Below, in pieces: positions 55,191 to 64,000 of a DNA stretch of 64,000 nucleotides. The stretch is from Loripinus fragilis. Lineage: Eukaryota; Mollusca; Bivalvia; Lucinida; Lucinidae. Numbering within the stretch: position 1 is the stretch's first letter; every line of letters begins with the position of its first letter. Under the pieces are notes generated by a model. The model had not been told where the DNA came from. It saw only the letters and a program-made list of their open reading frames with translations, and did no database searches. The DNA is taken from contig OZ026522.1 of NCBI GenBank assembly GCA_964019695.1, positions 17,296,687-17,360,686 of the forward strand, given 5' to 3'. Both the position numbers and the translations under genes were made by a program.

Positions 55191-57505
55191 AGTTTTCTTG
55201 CTCACCACTGTTTTTATTTATTTATCTATTTATTTATCCAGAAGTCCCAAAATCCGCTCAGATGCAATTTCACATAGTGACGTTACATGACGTCCTGTGT
55301 AAGATATAGCATGGGTAAGATAATATTTCCTATCCCATTGTAAAATCTCAGATATCCTTATCCGGTGTGCAAAAATAAAAAAATCTATCACAGGGTAAAA
55401 TCTCAGATACCCCTATCTGGTGTGCAAGAAAATGTCTATCCTATCACTCTAACAGTAGCAGAAAGCATTGTGCATTTTTTGCAAATAGAAAGGAATTTTT
55501 GTAAGAAATGCGTCCAGGGTCGCTGCCTACCTGGTGTGGTATATACTGCAAACGTTTAGCACGGATAAAGAAAGATTAATTTATGTGTGAGCAAATTATT
55601 TAAAGTTATAAAATATCTGCTGAAATGATGGTTTGTTAAGTTTTAAAGTAAAATAATTACAACTGTCATAACATTTATTGAGATCCGCTAATCTGATTGG
55701 TCAAGAACGATCATTTGATCGCATTGACCTGTGTTTCATTTTTCAATGAACCCGGTCCGTATGCATGAGGGGCGGGGCCATTCCGAGGGCCATAAAACGA
55801 CATAACTACTTTTGTGATACTGTGCAATGCTTCTATGAAGAGAAATGGACAGCCTGCAACAACTGACAGTTTACCTTTCACTTACACCTATATTTTCAGG
55901 TAGAAAAGCAAAAATTAACATACATACGACGTCTAAATTAACAGTAGTCATGCCGATCAGCTGTCTGCTGCGATCTTTTCATTTTCCCAGCCCGCAAAAT
56001 GATGCGATCAACCCGGGGCGATCACCTCTTGCACCAGGTCCTGTGCTTGTTTTGTATGTTTTCAGTCGAGCCCCGCAATAAAATCGTTTCTTGAACTTAC
56101 TGACTGTTGCCTGGTTTATCCAACTTTTTTTGCAATTCGTCTTTGCTTTCGTCAATCACTCAATAAAGCAAGCACATTTTTTTTTGCTGGGGTCGTTTCT
56201 TTCCAAGCCATTTCGACTGATGATGCTTTCGTCACCAATATAAATGAATCACGTCATATCCGATGACGTAACTATCGTACACATTCTAATGAGCACCCAT
56301 GTTGTCACTCTGTAAAACGAGATTTTAGTCTCTAAAATGTAGTTGTTTATTTTCTATTGGAGAACGGCCGCCATTTTGATTTTTTGAATGTCGTAACGTC
56401 TACATACGCACGTCATAGTCTAAATGCGCGAAACGAACTATTAGCTGGAAACATATATTTTTTAGGAAAACATAATTATAAATACTGAATAAGAAAGAAT
56501 AAAGAAGAAGTTGTAATTATAAGACATCACGGAAACGGCTCCGTGCGAAAAACACCCCAGATTTGCACATAGTAAAACCGAGGGAAAGGCGGGGATGGTC
56601 GAGAAAAAGATAGTGCGTCCAAAAACACGCTATATTTTAAATGGAAATACAAAGTATAACCAAAAAATAAATTTACATTTTTTTGAAAATCGTAAATGCT
56701 TTTTAATTTTTTTGATCTTAATAAAAATATAAGCATATATTTGCGATATAAAACTATTCACGCTTTCAGAGATATTACTACGCGGACTCGTCGATTTCCG
56801 GAAACCATCGTGTATTCGTAAAAATGGAGCAGGTTGTTTGAGCCACTTCATGGTAAAAGCTATATAAACAATTCCATACAATATAGGACATAAACTGATC
56901 TGCTCAGCTCGTAAACTTCCAAATCAGAGTTTTAAAGTAACAGGCAGTATATGTGCAGATCAGACTTAGATCATTTGTGGGCTTTTCAAAACTCTGCACT
57001 TACATTATTTTCAATTGAGCAACGGCAGTTTTCACAAGGAACGGTTCATTTTACACGCGCGCCATTAATGTGTAAAGTGTACTGAAGTAAAATGCCAACA
57101 CTGATCGATGTACGCAGTTCAAAAACTGGCCCTACATGACTGAATTGTCATTTGCTGGGTCGTTAAAGCGAAACGCCAAGCAAGCAGCGTAGGTTCTGAT
57201 TTTAAGCACCAATCGAATGCACTGTAATATTGGTTGCAGACATTCGTATGACAAAGTTGGAATAACTTTTCATTTGGTACGGCTTAGGGAAAGCGGATTA
57301 GCGCAATACCCCGAAGAAATATAATTGCCAGGACATATCGACAATAAACACAGGAAAGGCATGTCGCATCTAACCTGTGTCTACATTTGTTAAGAAAGCT
57401 ATGATCAATTATGCTGTGTCGTCATGGTCTGCACCATTTTCTATCCTTAAAACATTCAGCAACTGCAATAATATGGACAGATCCTTACACTTACAGTGAT
57501 ACAAA
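55191..57505. other. Intergenic, one small duplication
   Basis: GTAAAATCTCAGATAYCC followed by TATCYGGTGTGCAA occurs twice (near 55339 and 55395). No coding region is supported in the other 2.2 kb. Confidence 0.4.
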
Positions 57506-57749
57506 TGATGCTTTACGTCCCAGTCAACGACTATGGTCATATCGGGACGGCCGAATATTTTCCCGTGTAAGCTTGACTAAGCGGTAAACCAGTAAGACGT
57601 GCACATGCTTTAGCTTGTAGGGAGTAGCTAGAATGGCCGCAGAAATTATTTCATGATCGATCTCCACGAAAGTATGGGACAAGGCCGGGATTGAACTCGG
57701 GACCGCTGGATCTGCAAGACAGACACGTCATCGACTGTGCTATGTGGCC
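57506..57749 (-). mobile_element. SINE family B, full length
   Basis: Read on the minus strand it begins with a tRNA-like head (GGGCCACATAGCACAGTCGA, then box B-like CCGAGTTCAATCCCGG), continues GATCATGAAATAATTTCT, GCACGTCTTACTGGTTTACC, AAGCTTACACGGG, and ends GTTGACTGGGACGTAAAGCA. This is the most complete uninterrupted copy of family B here. Confidence 0.75.
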
Positions 57750-58087
57750 CGGTCCCGGGTTCAAGACGATTTAAGCAGTCTGGACGATTTTATCAGTCAC
57801 AGAACAATCTAAAGGTGTGTCGTGTGACTGAACAAAAACAAAATAATAATTGTTTAATGACTCAATTTGATTGTGGGTTGGTTTTGATAGCTCACAGTGA
57901 GTATGTCTTTATAATTTCTACTGTTTTGCATGAATATGGGTGCCCTCATTCAGCAGCTTTAATCGTCTGCAATAATTTTCCGCGCATGCTGATCAGTGTT
58001 TTTTTTTTTTATTTGTGTTTCCTGTTTTAGAGCTACAAAGCTGTGCTGGGCCGACGGTTTACCGGTAGTTCGAGAACTCACTGAGGT

Positions 58088-58302
58088 TATAAAACATTTT
58101 TCATACTCAACTCAGCAAGTGACGTATAGGTCACTGGCTCAGCTGAGCACGAAATCTATCCTGCTCATAAATGGTAAAATTTTAACATTTACAAGCATGA
58201 CAAAGATCTAAAGCAAGAAACTTTTCATTTGTCGGTATTTAATTTTTATGAGCAGTTGAGTCTACGTCACTTGTTGAGTTGAGCATGAAAAAAGTTCTAT
58301 AG
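58088..58302. mobile_element. Small inverted-repeat element, about 215 bp
   Basis: ATAAAACATTTTTCATACTC and AACTCAGCAAGTGACGTA on the left recur inverted on the right as TACGTCACTTGTTGAGTTGA and GCATGAAAAAAGTTCTAT. No ORF. Confidence 0.6.
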
Positions 58303-58612
58303 CCTCGGGCCCGGCCTATTTGAATAAGCCTTTTGGAAGTCGGCCCACTGTGTAGCCGAGATTCATCTTGAAAACTTCTCCGTGCTAAAAGAGCCCGAAA
58401 TTTGTATCGCATATCGGACCCAGTTGGGTCCGAGATCATATATATATAGAACCACGGGTTTCATGGAGTTTGACAGGTTATTTCTACTCATGTCTAAGGA
58501 TTTTCGTGCGCCGTTCGCGAGCTACAGAAAAGGAGCACTGTCACGCATTCAACGTCATGTACTAATGATTCTGTCGGGCAGCTTAGTTCAGTAGTAAGAA
58601 TATAGTTGCCGC
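58303..58612. other. Intergenic, nothing recognised
   Basis: No supported feature. Confidence 0.3.
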
Positions 58613-58735
58613 TTTGGTGTAGTGGATAAACCGCTTGCCTTGTAAACCTGGGGTCGCAGGATCGATTCCCAGCTTTAAGCCGTGGGTCTCCATATGACCT
58701 TAGCTGTTGGTGGGACGTTAAAAACAAACACATCA
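58613..58735 (+). mobile_element. tRNA-derived SINE (family C)
   Basis: Head GCCGCTTTGGTGTAGTGGAT (box A) and GGATCGATTCCCAGC (box B) resemble a tRNA. The tail is CCATATGACCTTAGCTGTTG, then GGGACGTTAAAAACAAACAC. The ending is shared in style with families A and B but the head differs. Confidence 0.7.
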
Positions 58736-58844
58736 ACAACAAAAGTAGGAATATATTTTCTTTTGATACGGCTGTGTGATAGCAGGATGTCTGCAATACC
58801 CGGAGGCGAAAATCACATCCGGTCGTAGAGGTCGGTAAAGTTAG

Positions 58845-59817
58845 CACTAATTTTGCTGCAGCAAAAAACGGTAAAGTTGGCAGCAATTTTTCTGCAGCAA
58901 AAAACGGTCAAGTTAGCAGCAGCAGGAAAAAACGGTAAAGTTAGCAGCAACTTTTCTGCAGCAAAAAACGGTCAAGTTAACAGCAATTTTGCCGCAGCAA
59001 AAATGGTAAAGTTGGCAGCAATTTTATGGCAGAGAAAAACGGTCAAGTTAGCACAAAATTTCTGCTAGCACAAAAAATTTTGCTAGCAAAAAATTTGCTG
59101 CTGGCACAAAAATTCCTGCTAGCACAAAATTTGCTGCTAGCAAAAAAATTTCTGCTAGCACAAAAAATTCTGCTAGCACAAAATTTGCTGCCAGCAAAAA
59201 AATTTCTGCTAGCACAAAAATTTCTGCTAGCACAAAATTTGCTGCTGGCAAAAAATTTTCTGCTAGCACAAAATTTTTGCTAGCATAAAATTTGGTCTGC
59301 TAGCACAAAAATTTCTGCTAGCAAAAAGTTTGCTGCTAGCAAACAATTTTCTGCTAGCACAAAAATTTCAGCTGGCACAAAATTTGCTGCTGGCAAAAAA
59401 AATTCTGCTAGCACAAAAATTTCTGCTAGCACAAAATTTGCTGCCTGCAAAAAATTTTCTGCTAGCACAAAAATTTCTGCTAGCACAAAATTTGCTGCTG
59501 GCAAAAAGTTTTCTGCTATCACAAAATTTTTTGCTAGCACAAAATTTGCTGCCAGCAAAAGATTTTCTGCTAGCACAAAAATTTCTGCTAGCACAAAATT
59601 TCCTGCTAGCACAAAAAATTTTGCTAGTAAAAAAATTTTCTGCCAGCAGAAAAAATTCTGCTAGCACAAAAATTTCTGCTAGCACAAAAATTGCTGCTGG
59701 CAAAAAAAAATTCTGCTAGCACAAAAATTTCTGCTAGCACAAAATTTGCTGCTGGCACAAAAATTTGCTGCTGGCACAAAAATTCCTGCAGGCACAAAAT
59801 TTGCTGCAGGCACAAAT
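58845..59817 (+). repeat. GCTAGCA minisatellite, array 1
   Basis: The left 200 bp is a 40-bp type unit (CAAAAAACGGTAAAGTTAGC, AGCAATTTTTCTGCAG). It grades into about 50 units of 16-18 bp (TTTCTGCTAGCACAAAAA and TTTGCTGCTGGCACAAAA). Because many units are 18 bp, both strands stay open for long stretches, giving hexapeptide-like repeats on plus and minus. I regard these frames as by-products of the repeat. Confidence 0.9.
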
Positions 59818-60054
59818 GAGCAGTGACATGAGATTTCCAACAATGTCGTATGTGCGACCAGCAAAGGCTCAGATGAGCCTGCGCATACGCGCACACTGAT
59901 CAGAGCCTTTGCTTGTCGCTTAATTATTTAATAAGTGTTAAGCTACTGATCGAACTTAATTTGGTGTTTCTAAGCTTAACAGGAGGCTGCACAGGTTCGT
60001 CTGAGTCTTCACTTGTCAAGATGGCACATTGTTGGAAATCACATGTCACGGTTC
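59818..60054 (+). mobile_element. 237-bp MITE family, copy at the edge of the zinc-finger element
   Basis: Exactly 237 bp with AAAT on each side (59814-59817 and 60055-60058). Only eight bases separate it from the TSD of the element at 60072. The minus-strand ORF of that element reads out through this gap and stops inside this MITE. Confidence 0.85.
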
Positions 60055-60533
60055 AAATATTCCTGAATACCCATCCTCGGTAACCCAGGCGTGACCCATT
60101 CCGTACCCACTGCATTCATCACTCTTGCTTCTCTCTTGCTGTATATCTCCAGTTTGGGTGGGGTGGTAAATAGAGGTCTTTTGGTCTTGGGAGTCAATTT
60201 AGGTGTCTGTGGTGTCCTCTGTCTTTTAATGCCCTTTTGGATATTTATTGGAGTAACGGGTGCAACAGAATTTACCACACCTGGCAGTTTTTGGAGTTGT
60301 GAAAAAATAGCGTCCACATCCGATTGGCACTTCTGTTGCTTCGCAAGGATGTCGCCTTTTAAATTGACGATCTTATTCAACTTATTAACACAGATATAAC
60401 AGGCTTTCCCTTGTGAACACATTCCCATTGTCTGCAACAATGCGCCGTACTTCTCGACATTTGCTTTGGTCGCAAGGGTTCTGTAGTGCTTGCCTTGAAT
60501 TGTTGCATTGCAAAGCACACAGGCTTCCGCCAT
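60039..60533 (-). CDS. Cys-rich zinc-finger protein exon carried by the 60072 element
   Basis: 164-codon frame. The N-terminus has ACVLC (Cys5, Cys8) and later KACYICVNKLNKI (Cys45, Cys48), a two-pair CxxC arrangement like the ZAD-type or related N-terminal zinc domains of invertebrate multi-exon proteins. A Lys/Gln-rich helical stretch (about 52-80) and a basic Pro/Thr-rich tail (KRQRTPQTPKLTPKTKRP) follow, the latter a likely nuclear localisation region. The start is the first ATG, with a CCAAT-like AGCCAATC and an AT-rich TATATTTT between it and the right TIR on the coding strand. The last part is encoded by the left TIR itself, and the final residues and stop come from flanking DNA and the neighbouring MITE. 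The true protein may therefore be a truncated capture or part of a spliced gene. Biochemical role unknown. Confidence 0.6.
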   Translation of the reverse strand: MAEACVLCNATIQGKHYRTLATKANVEKYGALLQTMGMCSQGKACYICVNKLNKIVNLKGDILAKQQKCQSDVDAIFSQLQKLPGVVNSVAPVTPINIQKGIKRQRTPQTPKLTPKTKRPLFTTPPKLEIYSKREARVMNAVGTEWVTPGLPRMGIQEYLNRDM

Positions 60534-60766
60534 ATTTGTTTATCAAAGCAGATATTGGTTTTTCCCGAGTTATTTAAAGTAACGGAAAAAGAAAAAATAC
60601 CTCCGCACAAAAGAGTAGCGATAATGTTACCGACATTTTGATTGGCTACTGAGGTCTTCCCCGCTGATATGAATATTCATAGGAAACGAGAAAATATAAG
60701 CCAGTTGCCCCAGGGGTGATGAATGCAGTGGGTACGGAATGGGTCACGCCTGGGTTACCGAGGATG
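60072..60766 (-). mobile_element. 695-bp Mutator-like element with perfect 51-bp TIRs, 9-bp TSD and a zinc-finger ORF
   Basis: 60072-60122 (starting CATCCTCGGTAACCCAGGCG) is the exact reverse complement of 60716-60766. CTGAATACC stands directly outside each end (60063-60071 and 60767-60775), a perfect 9-bp target-site duplication. Long TIRs plus 9-bp duplications are typical of Mutator-like elements. The only cargo is the minus-strand ORF described next; no DDE transposase fits in 695 bp. The layout resembles plant Pack-MULEs, which carry captured gene pieces, but an ORF native to the element is also possible. Confidence 0.8.
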
Positions 60767-60775
60767 CTGAATACC

Positions 60776-61396
60776 GGGCCGCGTAGGTAGTCGGTAACGT
60801 GTCTGGCTGACTGCAGATCCTGGTGTCCCGAGTTTGATCGCAGCCCGTTCTCATACTTTCATTGAGATTGATCGTGAAATAATTTCTACCGTCATATCAC
60901 TCCCTTCCGAGAAGTAGCTGTCAGTTTTAAGCGAAAGTATGCGCACGAAGTACTGGTTTGATTTGATTCATTACATCCCATCAACAATCATTCAGTTATA
61001 TAGTGACGGGTCTTCCAGGGTTGAACCAGTACTAAGCTAGGATAAATACGTCTTGCTTAAGGGCACAATGCAACGCCACCGGTGAGGCTCGAACCCGCGG
61101 CCACTCGGTCTCGAGTCAAGCACTCTCGCTCCCATGACAAAGTACTGGTTAACCGCTTCTTCAAGCTTCCCGAGGAAAGATGTGATTAGGTGAGCCGTCC
61201 GTCTCGCCATGGCCTTAGTTGTTGACTTGGGGACGTAAAGCAGCAAAACAAACAAAAACACAAATATTCCTGCTAGCACAAATATTGCTGCCAGCACAAA
61301 ATTTGCTGCTGGCACAAAAATTCCTGCTAGCACAAAATTTGCTGCAGGTACTAAAAATATTGCTGGCACAAAAGTTGCTGCAAGCACAAATCTTCA
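60776..61396 (+). repeat. Duplicated unit 1: SINE-B interrupted by SINE-A, plus minisatellite
   Basis: GGGCCGCGTAGG begins a SINE-B head (box A GTAGGTAGTCGGTAACG, box B-like GAGTTTGATCGCAG). The body is split by a minus-strand SINE-A (60959-61139) with AAGTACTGGTT duplicated at both sides, then resumes with AACCGCTTCTTCAAGCTTCC and ends GGGGACGTAAAGCAGCAAAA. A short stretch of the GCTAGCA minisatellite (61262-61396) follows. The whole unit is repeated from 61401. Confidence 0.8.
60959..61139 (-). mobile_element. SINE family A nested in SINE-B
   Basis: On the minus strand: GGTTCGAGCCTCACCGG (box B), TTAAGCAAGACGTATTTATC, TAGTACTGGTTCAACCCTGG and TGTTGATGGGATGTAATGAA. Flanked by AAGTACTGGTT at 60948-60958 and 61140-61150. 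Confidence 0.8.
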
Positions 61397-61400
61397 TATC

Positions 61401-62145
61401 GGGCCGCGTAGGTCCTGGTGTCCCGACTTTTATCGCAGCCTGGTCTCATACTTTCATGGAGATTGATCGTGAAATAATTTCTACCATCATATCACTCTCT
61501 TCCGCTATATCATTCAAGAGAAGTAGCTGTCAGTTTTAAGCGAAAGTATGCGCACGAAGTACTAGTTTGATTTGATTCATTACGTCCCATCAACAAGTTA
61601 TGTAGGGACGGGTCTTCCTGGGTTGAACCGGTACTAAACTAGGATTAATGCGTCTTGCTCAAGGGCACAACGCAATGACGCCGGTTAGGCTCGAAGCCGC
61701 GGCCACTCGGTATCGAGTCAAACACTCTACCACTGAGCCACTGCGCTCCGATGACGAAGTACTGGTTAACCGCTTCTTCAAGCTTGCCCAGGAAAGGTGT
61801 GGTTAGGTGAGCTGACCGTCTCGCCATGACCATAGTTGATGACTTGGGACGTAAAGCAGCAAAACAAACAAAACACAAATATTTCTGCAAGCACAAAAAT
61901 TGCTGCCAGCTCAAAATTTGCTGCTGACCCAAAAATTCCTGATAGCACAAAATTTTGCTGCTGGCACAAAAATTCCTGCTAGCAAAACTTTGCTGCTGGC
62001 ACAAAAATTCCTGCTAGCACAAACTTTGCTGATTGCGCAAAATTTGCTGCTGGCACAAAAATTCCTGCTAGCTCAAAAATTGCTGCTGGCACAAATATTC
62101 CTGCTAGCAAAAAAATCTGCCAGCAGCAAAATTGTTGCCAGCATT
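61401..62145 (+). repeat. Duplicated unit 2: the same nested SINEs plus minisatellite
   Basis: GGGCCGCGTAGG recurs 625 bp after the first unit. The same SINE-A sits at the same position in SINE-B (61568-61756), with AAGTACTAGTT before and AAGTACTGGTT after. The minisatellite continues at 61880-62142. Part of the SINE-B head is deleted. Confidence 0.8.
61568..61756 (-). mobile_element. SINE family A nested in SINE-B, duplicated copy
   Basis: Same element and insertion point as 60959-61139, with more differences. The minus strand has GTTAATGCGTCTTG-type sequence reversed and box B-like GGCTTCGAGCC. Confidence 0.75.
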
Positions 62146-63699
62146 TAAAAATTGTTATTTTTTCGATTTTTTACTTTATATTTCTCCATTAAATCTTGAG
62201 CAACCAAACATCTATACCGTGCTGATTACTCTTGGTATGGCGGTGATCTGCCAAAAGCCTTCTTACGCTCATTTTGACATACCGTAACATTAGTACAGTA
62301 TACATCGCAGACGTTACTTCTTGATGTTCGATGTTCAGACAGAAATACTCCCGAATAGTGTGTTTACATATTCAAAATATCGTAAAGATAATCTTCCAGA
62401 TTTAACAAGAAAAATTATAACATGTGTTACATGTTATAAACGGCGTTGTTGAAAGGTTCTTATGAGTAATAATAGATGAAGGATAATTATGAAGGTTTTT
62501 TTTTCGAAATGAGATATACATTAAAGCGGCTTTGAAATGAGTCATTAAATGCTTGACGTTTCGCTAATAAACCATCCAATCAGACGGTGATGGGGAAGCA
62601 AGCTTTTGTGAATACTTGTTATCATCAGTCTTTTATGAAAACCAATACTTGTCCGCGGGGAAAGAAAAAGTTAGACTGCATTACGTCCCTTGTTATACAG
62701 TATTTTAAAAAAGAACAAGAAAAACTATGACTTCTCAAGTCGAAAGAATAATATCCCATGCATTTTCCTCCTTTTGATGGAAAGAAACCCAACCCCAGCC
62801 ATGAGTTTGCGGGTGATAGAAAAAATCTACTAGCGTGCCAGTAGCAAAATAAAGAAAGATGATGATTGCTTCCGCGTTTGACACAACATCGAAACAAACC
62901 TCAGCAATCGAATGACCTATTTTCCGCGTTTTGCCTTTAATATTTCTTAGGTTATTTTCTTTGCTTATTCATATTTTCTGCGTGTATGCCCGTTGTACGT
63001 TCTGTTTATTTGTTTAACTTTTTTTTCTTGCTCCTTTTTTCTAATAAAATGAAAAGTTTGTTTCTGTTTTATCGTGGCACTGTTTTATCGCACACTGCTA
63101 AATATAGAATGAATGACGTCACAATGATTTACAGAATAGTCCTTTAAATACCTATAATTTAATATACTTATTTAAGAATTTCGTATCTATAGTAATGAAT
63201 TATCAATAAGTTCGCCCCAGAAAACCGCTGATAATACATAATTGGAAATATTTTCTTGGTAGAAATATTAATTACAATTTTAAGTTATTCTAAGTTAGAC
63301 CATTAGACCTGCTGGCGAGTGTGAAAAATTGGTATAGTCCGTGGGTATAACAGGGGTTGAACATCCGACATTTACACTGAAAAGACACCCGATTTTAAAC
63401 GTTTTAAATACTCTTTTAATAAGAGAAGTCTACGTTTGTTTTTACTTTACCCTTGGAAAAACGAAAAATTTAATCAAAACATTATTCATTGAACAATAAC
63501 TTTGATCACACCCCTCTTCGGAATAGTCCATTTCAAAACCAATTACAATTATAGGCTAAGTAACCACTGTTTCATAAATGAACTAATATTAGTTACTTAT
63601 GCATTAATAAGTAACGCCGTAGAAAATGCAGTTTAACGTTTTTCAACGTTATTCATGAACGCCTGATCAAGTTTCGCATGGTTGTCTTGTCAGACGTGT
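62146..63699. other. Intergenic, nothing recognised
   Basis: About 1.5 kb of AT-rich sequence. The minus frame 62625-62897 has no motif I can identify. Confidence 0.4.
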
Positions 63700-63925
63700 G
63701 GCCAAGGCGGTGTTTCTTTTGTGAATCCTTCTTGTTATTTATGTTTCGTGTTTGTCATGCTTTCTTGCCTGTTAATTGCAGCCTTGTGGTCATCCATGCT
63801 TGGAAGGGGTAAACCTCTTGCTTGTATGTGATGTTGAGATTTTGTCACTTTCCCATGTGGTGTCATGCGTCAGGTGTAGTACTTGATTGCATTGATTCCT
63901 GATCTTTGTCATATACGCATACCTT
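63700..63925 (-). mobile_element. Interspersed element family G, copy 4 (diverged)
   Basis: GGCCAAGGCGGTGTTTCTTT, TTGTGGTCATCCATGCTTGG, GTCACTTTCCCATG and TTGATTGCATTGATTCCTGA match the 49425 copy in the same orientation. Frames here are broken. Confidence 0.6.
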
Positions 63926-64000
63926 TTAACGTAATGAGTTTTTGTTAAATTGGTTAAAGTGTAAACTTATTTTTTTTTGTTCAGTATATTTTTGGTTAAA

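Noticed and set aside
58494..58886. 130-codon minus-strand frame
   Set aside because: It is largely the antisense translation of the SINE at 58613 and adjacent repeat.
59026..59896. Multiple long open frames on both strands resembling repeat proteins
   Set aside because: They are translations of an 18-bp minisatellite. Frames are open on both strands at once and lack any non-repeat domain or start context.
60091..60399. 102-codon plus-strand frame with hydrophobic stretches
   Set aside because: It is the antisense shadow of the zinc-finger ORF, which has CxxC motifs and sensible composition.

Overview
This window looks like AT-rich nuclear DNA of a bivalve mollusc. The reasons are one intron-less B-box/coiled-coil/beta-propeller (TRIM-like) coding region of the kind expanded in bivalves, tRNA-derived SINEs ending in AAC/AAA-type tails, and dense short inverted-repeat DNA elements and satellites. 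I cannot name the species; a heterodont clam or mussel is a guess. Almost no sequence has the length, composition or motif content of host coding DNA, so this is essentially a repeat-rich intergenic region with one gene and one zinc-finger exon.

Layout. 1-5.1 kb: a 258-bp TIR element and an array of degenerate repeats in opposite orientations. 5.16-7.29 kb: the TRIM-like gene, preceded by three exact-period (132 bp) copies of its own splice-acceptor/start-codon region and split by a one-base frameshift. 7.3-9.6 kb: two satellite arrays (about 111 bp and 28 bp units), the first interrupted by a SINE with an 8-bp target-site duplication. 10-25 kb: many MITEs (notably a family that is exactly 237 bp in several copies with AAAT/ATAT flanks, and a TA-flanked family), SINEs, hairpins, and an unusual 787-bp element whose two ends each carry an inward-facing tRNA-like Pol III unit. 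26.6-30.8 kb and 49.7-54.9 kb: two giant fold-back structures made of about 185-bp repeats running toward each other from both ends. 31-49 kb: more MITEs, a second element with paired tRNA-like modules (39.9-40.8 kb), a roughly 1-kb element with about 150-bp terminal inverted repeats, and tandem duplications. 57.5-62.1 kb: a nested pile-up containing a 17-18 bp minisatellite open on both strands, a 237-bp MITE, a 695-bp element with perfect 51-bp TIRs and a perfect 9-bp target duplication that carries a zinc-finger ORF, and a tandemly duplicated SINE-inside-SINE.

The genes do not form a pathway. The most interesting content is how mobile sequence carries or reshapes functional signals: Pol III-type units inside terminal inverted repeats, a zinc-finger exon inside a Mutator-like element, and a triplicated acceptor/start-codon module that creates in-frame upstream ORFs in front of a TRIM-like protein. 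Repeat-family boundaries given as round numbers are approximate.
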